Shown: positions 8,825 to 17,082 of the stretch, in pieces
How the letters are laid out: every line of letters starts with the position of its first letter
Numbering within the stretch: position 1 is the stretch's first letter
Source: LMUY01 sp964244585
GTDB lineage: Bacteria > Pseudomonadota > Alphaproteobacteria > Acetobacterales > Acetobacteraceae
Reading direction: 5' to 3'
DNA: 64,000 bases
Assembly (NCBI GenBank): GCA_964244585.1
Contig: CAXTJM010000013.1
Location: 1 to 64,000 of the forward strand
The notes under the pieces: generated by a model
What the model was told of the DNA's origin: nothing
Seen by the model: the letters and a program-made list of their open reading frames with translations, nothing else
The model's database searches: none
Position numbers and translations under genes: made by a program

Positions 8825-9646
8825 TCACGCCGGCACCGGCATGCCGGCGGCGAAGCTCTTCATGCTCTCCTCCTCGATCGCGTCCAGGATCTCGCGCTTC
8901 AGCGCGATGAACCCGGGCGTCAGCACCAGGCTGGCGTGGCGCGGCCGGGGCAGGTCCACTCGGCGTTCCAGCTTCACCCGGCCCGGCCGGGCCGTCATGA
9001 CCAGCACCCGGTCGCCGAGGAAGATGGCCTCGTCCACGTCATGCGTGATGAACAGGATGGTCCGCCGGTGCCGCTCCCACACGTCCAGCAGCCAGCGCTG
9101 CATGATGGTCCGGGTGAGGGCGTCGAGCGCCCCGAAGGGCTCGTCCAGCAGCATCATCTCGCGCTCGAACAGGAAGGTGCGCATCAGCGCCACGCGCTGC
9201 CGCATGCCGCCGGAGAGCTGGTGTGGATACTGGTCCTCGAACCCGGCAAGGCCGAACTCCGGCACCATGCGGCGCGCCCGCTCCCGCGCCTGGCGCCGGG
9301 GGGCGCCCTCGATCTCGTTGGCCAGGATCGCGTTGTCGATCACGCTGCGCCACGGCAGCAGCAAGTCCCGCTGCGGCATGAAGGCGACCTGGCCCAGCAG
9401 CTCCGAGGCACGGCAGGAGCGGCCCTTGAACCGCATCGTGCCGCCCGCATCCGGTTCCTCCAGCCCGGCGACCATGTTGAACAGCGTGCTCTTGCCGCAG
9501 CCGCTCGGCCCCACGAGGGTGACGAACTCGCCGGACGGCACCGAGAGGTCCAACTCCCTGAGCGCCACAGTGCGGCCATAGGTCTTGGAGACACCGCGCA
9601 ACGCCAGCAGGTCGGGCGATGTCGGGTCGGGTGTCGCGAGGGCCAC
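8825..9646 (-). CDS. ABC transporter ATP-binding protein, SsuB/TauB-like
   Basis: An ABC ATPase of about 273 residues. Walker A is GPSGCGKST (residues 46-54), the signature is LSGGMRQR, and Walker B is MMLLDEPFGALDA. The start is uncertain. GTG 9646 has GAGG 8 to 11 nt upstream and is preferred; an in-frame TTG at 9676 would add ten residues and has no clear ribosome binding site. It is the first gene of the operon that also encodes the binding protein, two permeases, the flavin monooxygenase and PaaZ. A GntR gene lies divergently, with a palindrome between them. Confidence 0.87.
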   Translation of the reverse strand: MALATPDPTSPDLLALRGVSKTYGRTVALRELDLSVPSGEFVTLVGPSGCGKSTLFNMVAGLEEPDAGGTMRFKGRSCRASELLGQVAFMPQRDLLLPWRSVIDNAILANEIEGAPRRQARERARRMVPEFGLAGFEDQYPHQLSGGMRQRVALMRTFLFEREMMLLDEPFGALDALTRTIMQRWLLDVWERHRRTILFITHDVDEAIFLGDRVLVMTARPGRVKLERRVDLPRPRHASLVLTPGFIALKREILDAIEEESMKSFAAGMPVPA

Positions 9647-9769
9647 GCCTGCATCCTCGGCTGTTCGATAGGGCAATCAGCAAGGGCCGTGCCAGCGCGG
9701 TGCCGCGTGGCGCGATGCTTGCTGATGTCAGACGATGCAGCCGCAGCTACGTATGCGGAAACGAGAGGC

Positions 9770-9779
9770 TTGTGCACAA
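9770..9779. promoter_or_regulatory. Candidate GntR-family operator TTGTGCACAA
   Basis: A perfect 10-bp palindrome with the TTGT-N2-ACAA layout common to FCD-type GntR regulators. It lies between the divergent transporter operon (start near 9646) and the GntR gene (start near 9825). A second inverted repeat, TGCGC-N7-GCGCA, follows at 9781-9797. I infer that the GntR protein binds here to control itself and/or the transporter operon. Confidence 0.4.
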
Positions 9780-9824
9780 ATGCGCGTTTCAGGCGCACAT
9801 TATAGCAGAAACCGGCGCGACACC

Positions 9825-10499
9825 GTGCAGATCGCCGGTGCCGCCGACCCGGCCCAGACGCGCGCCAGCCTGGTGCATCGCCACTTGGAGGCGGAGATCG
9901 CCGCGGGCCGGATCGAGCCTGGCGCCAGGCTCGACGAGCAGGAGGTCGCCGAGCGCTTCGGCGTGTCCCGCACCCCGGTGCGCGAGGCCTTCCGCCTGCT
10001 GGCGGCCGATGACCTGGTCGAACTGCGCGGGCGGCAGGGCGCCGCGGTCCGCGTGATCGGCGTGCACGCGCTGATCGAGATGTTCCAGGTCATGGGCGAG
10101 TTGGAAGGGCTGTGCGCGCGCTTGACCGCCCGCCGCCTGACGCCGGTGCAGAAAGCGGCGCTGGGCGCGATCCACCAACGCCTGGCCGCCGCGGCGGACC
10201 GGGGCGCGGATGTGTTCTACGACGTGAACCAGGAATTCCACGAAGCCATCTACGAGGCGTCCTGCAACGCCTTCCTGGCCGACCAGACTCGGCGGCTGCG
10301 CAACCGCGTGGCGGCCTATCGGCGCCGCGTCACGCGGATGCCCACGCGCATCGCGGATACGTTGCGTGAACACGAGGCGATCATGGATGCCATCTTCGCC
10401 CATGACGCCGACCGCGCGCAGGCGGCGATGCGCGCGCACCTGACCCTGCTGGGCGACAACCTGCTGGACTTCATCGCAGCCTTCGAATGGCCCGGCTGA
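9825..10499 (+). CDS. GntR-family transcriptional regulator (FCD domain)
   Basis: A protein of about 224 residues. The N-terminal winged helix-turn-helix shows RIEPGARLDEQEVAERFGVS followed by RTPVREAFRLL; the all-helical FCD ligand domain follows, with the metal or acid-binding pattern NQEFHEAIYEAS and a late REHEAIMDAI. FCD regulators usually sense organic acids. The start is taken as GTG 9825; the frame is open back to an ATG at 9735, but that would run across the palindromic operator. It is transcribed away from the SsuABC-like operon and is followed by an SDR gene and a hydrolase gene. Confidence 0.85.
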   Translation: MQIAGAADPAQTRASLVHRHLEAEIAAGRIEPGARLDEQEVAERFGVSRTPVREAFRLLAADDLVELRGRQGAAVRVIGVHALIEMFQVMGELEGLCARLTARRLTPVQKAALGAIHQRLAAAADRGADVFYDVNQEFHEAIYEASCNAFLADQTRRLRNRVAAYRRRVTRMPTRIADTLREHEAIMDAIFAHDADRAQAAMRAHLTLLGDNLLDFIAAFEWPG

Positions 10500-10548
10500 C
10501 TGGTATGCAAATTGCCTGGTGTTGTATAACGAAGATCGGAGAACCAGC

Positions 10549-11328
10549 GTGCAACTTGGCCTTGCCGGCAAGACTGTGCTGATCACCGGCGCATCCCAGG
10601 GCATCGGCCTGGCCTGCGCCCACACCTTCGCAGCCGAGGGATGCCACCTGCACCTCGCCGCCCGCAATGGCGCCGCCATGGAGCAGGCGAAGGCCGAGAT
10701 CGAGGCGAGGCACGGCGTGCGCGTGGCGGTGCACCAGGCCGACCTCTCCAGCACCGCCGCGATGGACGCGCTGGCGGCGGCGGCGGCGGATGCCGGCATC
10801 CTGGTGAACAATGCCGGCGACATCCCGGCCGGCTCGCTGGACATCGTCTCCGACGAAGCCCTGCGGACCGGCTTCGACCTCAAGGTCTTCGGCTACATCA
10901 CCCTGACCCGCGCCTTCTACCGCCGCATGAAGGGACGCGACGGGGTGATCGTGAACATCATCGGCAATTCCGGCGAGAACTGGGACGCCAGCTACTACGC
11001 CGGCTCCACCGGGAATGCGGCGCTGATGTCGTTCACCAAGGCCATCGGCGGCGCCAGCCTGAATGACGGCGTCCGCGTCGTCGGCATCAACCCGGGCCCG
11101 GTCGCCACCGCCCGCATGCTGAAGATCATGAAGCGCAAGGCCATCGACATGCTGGGCGACGAGGCCCGGTGGGAGGAGCTGTTCGACCGCTATCCCGGCA
11201 AGCGCCCCGCCACGTCCGAGGAGGTGGCCGATCTGACCGCCTTCCTGGCCTCACCCCGGGCCGGCTACATCACCGGAACCGTCGTCACCATCGACGGCGG
11301 CATCTCCGCCCGCGGCTCGGTGATCTGA
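10549..11328 (+). CDS. Short-chain dehydrogenase/reductase family protein lacking YxxxK
   Basis: A 259-residue Rossmann-fold protein. The nucleotide-binding TGASQGIG (residues 14-21) and NNAG (87-90) are intact. At the usual active site the sequence reads SYYAGSTGNAAL, so neither Tyr149 nor Tyr150 is followed by Lys at +4; Asn156 occupies the Lys column when the following Ala-Ala is aligned. The start is GTG 10549 with CGGAGA 7 nt upstream; GTG 10519 is an alternative. It follows the GntR gene by 49 nt and precedes a hydrolase. Cofactor binding is likely, but the chemistry may differ from classic SDRs. Confidence 0.82.
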   Translation: MQLGLAGKTVLITGASQGIGLACAHTFAAEGCHLHLAARNGAAMEQAKAEIEARHGVRVAVHQADLSSTAAMDALAAAAADAGILVNNAGDIPAGSLDIVSDEALRTGFDLKVFGYITLTRAFYRRMKGRDGVIVNIIGNSGENWDASYYAGSTGNAALMSFTKAIGGASLNDGVRVVGINPGPVATARMLKIMKRKAIDMLGDEARWEELFDRYPGKRPATSEEVADLTAFLASPRAGYITGTVVTIDGGISARGSVI

Positions 11329-11389
11329 AGGTGCCGGCCGCACCGAGGCCCGCCGGCTGACGACGTTCCCCCCAAGATCGAGGAGCCCC

Positions 11390-12268
11390 ATGCAGATCAC
11401 CACCAAGGACGGCATCCGCCTGCATGCCGAGGCAGTGGGCGCCGGCACCCCCATCCTGTTCATCCACGAATTCGGCGGCAACCATGGGAGTTGGGAGCCG
11501 CAACTCCGCCATTTCAGCCGCCGCCATCGCTGCGTCACCTACGCCGCCCGCGGCTACGCCCCCTCCGACATCCCGCAGGATGTCGCGCAGTACTCCCAGG
11601 CCATCGCGGTGGCGGACGCCGTCGCCGTCCTGGACGGGTTCGGCATCGCCAAGGCCCACGTCGTCGGCCTCTCCATGGGCGGCTTCGCCACTCTCCATCT
11701 CGGCCTGACGCACCCGGACCGCGCCCTGTCGCTCACCGTCGCCGGCGCCGGCTACGGGGCGGAGAAGCAGTTCGAGGCCTATTTCCGCGGCGTCTCGCTG
11801 GAGGTCGCCGACCGGTTCGAAACCCTCGGCGCCGCCGCCTTCGCCCCCATCTACGCCGAGGGCGCCAGCCGCGTGCAGTTCCAGGCCAAGGACCCCCGCG
11901 GCTGGCGCGAATTCGCCGACCGGCTCGCCACCCATTCCAGCATCGGCGCGGCGCTCACCATGCGCGGCGTCCAGGCGACGCGGCCGTCGCTCTGGGACCT
12001 CGAGGACGGGCTGAAGCGCCTGGCGGTGCCGACGCTGGTGATCGTCGGCGATGAGGACGATCACTGCTTGCAACCGGGCCTGTTCCTGAAGCGAACGATT
12101 CCAGCCTGCGGCCTGTCCGTGTTTCCCAAGACCGGGCACACGCTGAACCTGGAGGAGCCGGCGTTGTTCAACGCCGTATTGTCCGAGTTCATCGCCCAGG
12201 CCGAGGCCGGCGCCTGGCTGCCCCGCGACCCCCGCGCATTGCCAGGCCAGGTGATGCGCACCTCGTGA
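11390..12268 (+). CDS. Alpha/beta-fold hydrolase
   Basis: A 292-residue alpha/beta hydrolase of the 3-oxoadipate enol-lactonase/haloperoxidase type. The oxyanion region is HEFGGNHGSW, the nucleophile elbow is GLSMGG (Ser95), the acid lies in VGDEDDHC, and the catalytic His is in KTGHTLNLEEP. There is no signal peptide, so it is cytoplasmic. It follows the SDR gene by about 60 nt in the same direction, and both probably serve the pathway controlled by the GntR regulator. The substrate is unknown. Confidence 0.85.
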   Translation: MQITTKDGIRLHAEAVGAGTPILFIHEFGGNHGSWEPQLRHFSRRHRCVTYAARGYAPSDIPQDVAQYSQAIAVADAVAVLDGFGIAKAHVVGLSMGGFATLHLGLTHPDRALSLTVAGAGYGAEKQFEAYFRGVSLEVADRFETLGAAAFAPIYAEGASRVQFQAKDPRGWREFADRLATHSSIGAALTMRGVQATRPSLWDLEDGLKRLAVPTLVIVGDEDDHCLQPGLFLKRTIPACGLSVFPKTGHTLNLEEPALFNAVLSEFIAQAEAGAWLPRDPRALPGQVMRTS

Positions 12269-12344
12269 ACACTGTGGCTGCCACCACGACACCGCGGGGC
12301 ACATAGGGTGGATAGGACCAGGCCTGTGCTCCTGGCCCGGCCGA

Positions 12345-13703
12345 TCAGGCTGCCTTCGCATCCTCGATGAAGTTGCGGGCCGCCTCGCGCAGCGTGCTGG
12401 ACCGGCTCGTGAGTCCGGTCGCGCTACCGGCCAGGCGATCGACGGCTTCGGTCGTGGCCTGGCTGTAGCCGCGTATGTTCGTGGTCAGCCGGGAGACTTC
12501 CTCGTTGCACGAGGAAGCCTGCGTCACCGATTGCGCGATGTTCTCCGTGGCGAAACGCTGCTGTTCCACTGCGTCGGCGATCTGCCCGGAGACTTGGCTC
12601 AACTTGCAGATCGCCTGGTCGATGTCCCTGATGCTCAGCACGGCCTCCCGAGTGGCATCCTGGATCTGGCCGATCTGGCGGCCGATTTCCTCCGTGGCAC
12701 GGGCGGTCTGGTTCGCGAGGCTCTTCACCTCGGACGCCACCACGGCGAAGCCCTTGCCCGCGGTTCCCGCCCGCGCCGCCTCGATGGTCGCGTTCAGCGC
12801 GAGCAGGTTCGTCTGCCCGGCGATGCTGCTGATCAGGTTGACCACATCGCCGATCTTCTGCGCCCCCTCCACTAGGGCCTTCACCACGATGTCGGTGTGT
12901 TTCGCCGTTTCGACCGCCTTGTTGGCGATCGCCGTGGAGTGGGAAACCTGCTCGGCTATTCCGGTGACGCTCGACGTCAGCTTCTCGGCGGCGGTGGCGA
13001 CAGCGGCGGCGGTGAATTTCGCCTCGGCGGCCGCTCCATCGGCCGCATCCGCCGCCTGGGTCGTGCTGGAAATCGACTCGAACATCGTCTGGAGCGCCGC
13101 CTCGAACAGGCCGAAATCTCCGGCCATTGCTTCCACGGTGCCTGTGATGCGGCTGCCGAAGCTCCGCTCGATGCCGTCCATCCTGGACTGCTTTTCGGCG
13201 GACTGGGCGGAACTGTATCCGTCGAACACGACGGTCAGGCCAAGGCTGGCCACCCTGTTGAAGGCGGAGCGCAACGTGGACCTGGTCTGGTACAGGCGCC
13301 GTGTGCGGGCGGCGACCCAAGGCGTCCATCCCCACCACCCGCCCGAGATGGCGGGCAGCGCCTCGATGATGGTGCCGATGGTCGTCGAGGCGCTTATGAT
13401 CAGGGCCTGCGCCGGAATGCCATGTTCGAAGAAAGCCGCCCCGAGCCGGTGCGCCTGGTCGACGAAGGTGTCGTCGATCTGCCCGCTCGCAACCCTGGCC
13501 CAGTATTCCAACCGCAGCTGTGTCATCCGTGGATCGCGCCTCACGGCCGTGACCTCCGGGCCGGCGTCGTTCTTGCCATGCAGCTTGGCAAGGGCGTGGT
13601 CGATACCGTTGCCGCCGACCAGGCTGGAGTCGTGAAGAAGCGCGAGATCCTGATCGCCGACGTTGAAGACCTTTAGAAGCTGGTCGAGCGTCTGAGTTGG
13701 CAC
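12345..13703 (-). CDS. Soluble globin-coupled methyl-accepting chemotaxis protein, proximal His replaced by Phe
   Basis: A 452-residue cytoplasmic chemoreceptor with no membrane segment. Residues about 1-175 look like a protoglobin (HemAT-like) sensor; QIDDTF followed by RLGAAFFEHGIP aligns without gaps to the HemAT F-helix, where the heme-ligating His is expected, but residue 91 is Phe. The C-terminal half is an MCP signalling hairpin with IGDVVNLISSIAGQTNLLAL and ATIEAARAG. The start is GTG 13703 with AGGA about 8 nt upstream; the longer frame has no support. Its closest relative in the window is the receptor at 31607-32965, also 452 residues. Confidence 0.85.
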   Translation of the reverse strand: MPTQTLDQLLKVFNVGDQDLALLHDSSLVGGNGIDHALAKLHGKNDAGPEVTAVRRDPRMTQLRLEYWARVASGQIDDTFVDQAHRLGAAFFEHGIPAQALIISASTTIGTIIEALPAISGGWWGWTPWVAARTRRLYQTRSTLRSAFNRVASLGLTVVFDGYSSAQSAEKQSRMDGIERSFGSRITGTVEAMAGDFGLFEAALQTMFESISSTTQAADAADGAAAEAKFTAAAVATAAEKLTSSVTGIAEQVSHSTAIANKAVETAKHTDIVVKALVEGAQKIGDVVNLISSIAGQTNLLALNATIEAARAGTAGKGFAVVASEVKSLANQTARATEEIGRQIGQIQDATREAVLSIRDIDQAICKLSQVSGQIADAVEQQRFATENIAQSVTQASSCNEEVSRLTTNIRGYSQATTEAVDRLAGSATGLTSRSSTLREAARNFIEDAKAA

Positions 13704-13936
13704 TTCATTCGTCCTTTGGCCTTGTGGCGCATCGTGGATCCGGACTGGGCATACGTGCCACGTGTTCGGGTGTGCAGGGCGTTCCGCATCGACGCCGCGA
13801 CGACGTTCCGAGGCCTTGCCGCAGGCGCGCCGAAGCCGGACCGGAAATCGGCTTTCTTCGGCGTAGCTCATCTTGCCGTCTGGGAAGTGGATTGGCCGAC
13901 ACTGGCCTACTCTCGCCGACGAAAGATAACCTGGAC
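13704..13936. other. Non-coding gap upstream of the chemoreceptor gene
   Basis: These 233 bases separate the chemoreceptor start from the stop of the carboxylesterase gene, both on the minus strand. I see no convincing gene, repeat or strong hairpin. The gap should hold the chemoreceptor promoter. Confidence 0.5.
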
Positions 13937-15475
13937 TTAACGCGATGCCGACGATAGGGCCCGCTTCGGGCTGGCTTTTCCTTCATCCCGGGCATGGGAC
14001 GCAGGCTGCGAAGCGCCGGTACAAACGCTGTAGGTGATGCGTCCGGAGCCGTCCCGTGCCAGGCTGCGCATGGGCATGGCGGCGTCCCAGGCCACCCGGT
14101 CCGCGGCCTGCGGCCGCCCCTCTTGCACGAAGCCGATAATGGCCCGTTGCATGTCGGTAGTCAGCTCCGCCATGATCGCCGGGTCGCCCCCGGACAGCAT
14201 GGCCGAATGGGCCCAGCCCGGCCATGTCCCGAACACGAAGGCAAGGTCGATGCAATGTCCGGCCCCGAATGGCGAGCCGACGGGCGCCCACCCGAAGACA
14301 TAGGCATGGACCCGGGCGTGTTCCGCCGCAGCCTGCTCCATCAAGGCACGCGCCGGATCGACGAAATGATGGGCGGACTGGAGTTCCGCCATCAACTGGG
14401 CCGGCGTGGCGGCAGGCAGCGCCGCCTGCATCCGTTCCAGGACTGCACCGTTGCCGGTGACGCGGGCAAACCGCTCGGCGACGGCCTCCATCCGGATTTC
14501 GGATGGGATCGGACCACCGATGAAGGCGTGGCCCTCGTCCGCCGTGACGCCGACCAGCACGTCCTTGCCCGCCAGGGCGTTGGCCGTGGCCAGGAGCAGC
14601 GCCGCGACCGTCATCGGCTGTTGCAGCACTGGCCGCCACGCCTGCTGGCGCACCGCAAGCGCGAAGCCGGTCGCCTCGGCCACGGCCTGGGCCCGCAGGA
14701 TGTGAGGAACGGCGACGGCCCGCAACCGGTCCGCCACGCCGGGACCGTCGGGGTCGATCTGCAAGGCGTGCAGGAACGCGCGGCCGGTCGGCTCCATGTC
14801 GGCGGCGGTGGAGGGCTCGCGGCCGAAGCCGCCGCTTTGCAGCAGCACGCGCCGAGCCAGCGGCCGCAACTCCGGATCGAGCATGAGGCGCGCGGTGCAG
14901 TTCGCGCCGGCGGATTGCCCACCCAGCGTGATGCTGTCCGGATCGCCGCCGAATGCCGCGATGTGCTCCCGCACCCAGCGCAGCGCCATCGCCTGGTCGG
15001 ACAGCGCCATGTTGCCGGGGGCCACGCCGGGCCAGCACAGCCAGCCCAGCGCACCCAGCCGGTAGTTGGCGTGCACCACCACGATGTCGCCTGCCAGCGC
15101 CAGCCGTGCGCCGCTGTACCAGTCGAGCGATCCGGCGCCGCTGACGAAGGCGCCGCCATGCAGCCAGAGCAGCACCGGGCGCCGCCGTGCATCGACGCCA
15201 GGCGTCCAGACCGTCAGCGTCAGGCAATCCTCGCCCTGGGGGCGGTCGAAATCACCCATGAAGTGCCGCAGGTCGGACGGGCCTTGCGGCGACACCGGGC
15301 CGTGCTGCTGCGCAAGGCGGATCCCGTTCCAGGCCGCCGCGGTCCGCGCCGGTGCGAAGCGCAGCGGGCCGACCGGCGGTGCCGCATACGGCACGCCGCG
15401 GAACACCGCACACCCGGCCTCGGTCGTTCCGCGCAGGTCGCCCAACGCGGTGGCAGCGAGCGGCTCGGCCTGCAT
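13937..15475 (-). CDS. Type-B carboxylesterase
   Basis: A 512-residue carboxylesterase/cholinesterase-family hydrolase. It has the N-terminal FRGVPYAAPPVGPLRF signature, the oxyanion hole HGGAF, the nucleophile GGQSAGA, a Glu in TADEGHAF and a His in GAGHCIDLAFVFG. No signal peptide is seen. The ATG at 15475 overlaps the stop of the binding-protein gene (TGATG). It is the last gene of the Rieske dioxygenase locus. Members of this family cleave esters and also aryl carbamates and anilides, so it might release an arylamine for the neighbouring enzymes; that role is inference. Confidence 0.87.
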   Translation of the reverse strand: MQAEPLAATALGDLRGTTEAGCAVFRGVPYAAPPVGPLRFAPARTAAAWNGIRLAQQHGPVSPQGPSDLRHFMGDFDRPQGEDCLTLTVWTPGVDARRRPVLLWLHGGAFVSGAGSLDWYSGARLALAGDIVVVHANYRLGALGWLCWPGVAPGNMALSDQAMALRWVREHIAAFGGDPDSITLGGQSAGANCTARLMLDPELRPLARRVLLQSGGFGREPSTAADMEPTGRAFLHALQIDPDGPGVADRLRAVAVPHILRAQAVAEATGFALAVRQQAWRPVLQQPMTVAALLLATANALAGKDVLVGVTADEGHAFIGGPIPSEIRMEAVAERFARVTGNGAVLERMQAALPAATPAQLMAELQSAHHFVDPARALMEQAAAEHARVHAYVFGWAPVGSPFGAGHCIDLAFVFGTWPGWAHSAMLSGGDPAIMAELTTDMQRAIIGFVQEGRPQAADRVAWDAAMPMRSLARDGSGRITYSVCTGASQPASHARDEGKASPKRALSSASR

Positions 15476-17061
15476 CAGGACTCCTTCGTCAATCCCCAGA
15501 ACCGGATGAGGCCACCGGGCGTCATGTTGCTGATCGAGCGCCGGTATACCGTCGGGTCGAAATACTGGCCCATGGGGATGAACGGCACGTCCTGCGCCAG
15601 TTGCCGCTGGACCTGGGGCGCCAGCGCCTTGCGCGCCGCGTCGTCCGGCGTGTCGAGCCATTGCCCATACAGCGCCTCCACGGCCGGGCTCTTCATGAAC
15701 CCGTTGGACGGCAGCTCCCCCGTGCCGCGCAGGTTGGGTGCGGTCGCCGGGTCGGCGATGTAGTAGCCGGGGGTGGGGGTGACGAAGCAGCTCCACCCGC
15801 CCTCCGCCAGCGGCTTGCGGCTGATCCGCCGCTGCGTGACCGAGCCGAAATCGGACACCTGGAAGTCCACGGTCATGCCGGCCTGCTTCATCGCCTCGTT
15901 GGCCACCTGCCCGGCCGCCATGATGTCCGGGATGTCGGAGCCGATCAGCATCACGATCCTCTCGCCCTTGTAGCCGGCCGCAATGAGCTCCTGCTTCACC
16001 CGAGCGGGGTCCGGCGGGGCGCGGAGCGCCTCCAGCCCGGCGTCGTTGGCCCAGGGCGAACCCTCCGGCAGCCAGCCGATGCCGGTGCGCCAATAGGCCT
16101 GGTCGTCGCCGGCCACCGCCTGCATCGTGTCGGCCTGGCTGAACGCACCCAGCAGTGCCCGGCAGATCGCGGGATTGTCGAATGGCGGCTGCAAATGGTT
16201 CAGCACCAGGGTGCTCACCTCACCCAGCGGGTCGTTCTTCCAGATGACGAGGTTGCGGTCCTTGGCCATCGCCGGCAGCAGGTCGAAGGTCGGACGCTCC
16301 CACCAATCCATCTCGCCGGATTGCAGCGCGCCGAGCGCGGTGCTGGGGTCCGGGATGACGTGCCACTCCACGCGGTCGACGTTCACCACCTTGGGGCCGG
16401 CCGTTTGCGAGACCGGGCCGTCGCTGCGCGGCACGTAGCCGGCGAATTTCTCGTATACGACCGTGGCGCCCGGCACCGCCTCGTTCGCGACGAAGCGGAA
16501 GGGGCCGCTGCCGACCATCTCGGTCAGCACGGTGGTTGGCGGGGTGGCCGCCAGGCGTTCCGGCATGATCGCCAGCATGTTAGGCTGCACCTTGCCGAGC
16601 GCCAGCGGCAACAGGGGGAAGGGCTGCCGCAGGCGGAACCGGATCATCCGGTCGGACGGGGCTGACAGCTCCTCCACCCGCTTCATCAACTGCTGCCCAA
16701 GGCTGTCCACCGCCGCCCAACGCCGGATGCTGGCCACCGCGTCGCGCGCCAGCACCGGCGTGTCGTCGTGGAACTTCAGGCCGGGCCGCAATGTCAGCTC
16801 CCACAGCAATCCGTCCGTGCTGGTGGTGTGGCCCTCCACCATCTGCGGATAGACCTTGAAGCCGGCATCCATGCCGTACAGCGTGTCGAACACCATGTAG
16901 GCGTGGTGCAGCGTCACCTTCACGGGCACGCGGATCGGGTCGCGCACCGCCAGATCCCCCAGCGGGATGAACTTCACGACGCGGCTGCGCTGCGCCCCCG
17001 CGCGGAGGGGCAACGCCAGCGGGGCGGCGGCAGCGGCGGCGAGCAGGGTTCGGCGCTTCAT
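15475..17061 (-). CDS. ABC transporter substrate-binding protein, family 5 (DppA/OppA-like)
   Basis: A 528-residue extracytoplasmic binding protein. The signal peptide MKRRTLLAAAAAAPLALPLR ends at an AGAQ cleavage site and may use the Tat route. Family-5 features include VFDTLYGMDAGFKVYPQMVEG near the N-terminus and LTLRPGLKFHDDTPV. No permease or ATPase gene is adjacent, so it must share a transporter encoded elsewhere. It sits between the glutamine-synthetase-like gene (21-nt gap) and the esterase gene, so it probably captures the substrate of this locus. Confidence 0.88.
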   Translation of the reverse strand: MKRRTLLAAAAAAPLALPLRAGAQRSRVVKFIPLGDLAVRDPIRVPVKVTLHHAYMVFDTLYGMDAGFKVYPQMVEGHTTSTDGLLWELTLRPGLKFHDDTPVLARDAVASIRRWAAVDSLGQQLMKRVEELSAPSDRMIRFRLRQPFPLLPLALGKVQPNMLAIMPERLAATPPTTVLTEMVGSGPFRFVANEAVPGATVVYEKFAGYVPRSDGPVSQTAGPKVVNVDRVEWHVIPDPSTALGALQSGEMDWWERPTFDLLPAMAKDRNLVIWKNDPLGEVSTLVLNHLQPPFDNPAICRALLGAFSQADTMQAVAGDDQAYWRTGIGWLPEGSPWANDAGLEALRAPPDPARVKQELIAAGYKGERIVMLIGSDIPDIMAAGQVANEAMKQAGMTVDFQVSDFGSVTQRRISRKPLAEGGWSCFVTPTPGYYIADPATAPNLRGTGELPSNGFMKSPAVEALYGQWLDTPDDAARKALAPQVQRQLAQDVPFIPMGQYFDPTVYRRSISNMTPGGLIRFWGLTKES

Positions 17062-17082
17062 GGCGGATGGGCTCCCGGCGGG

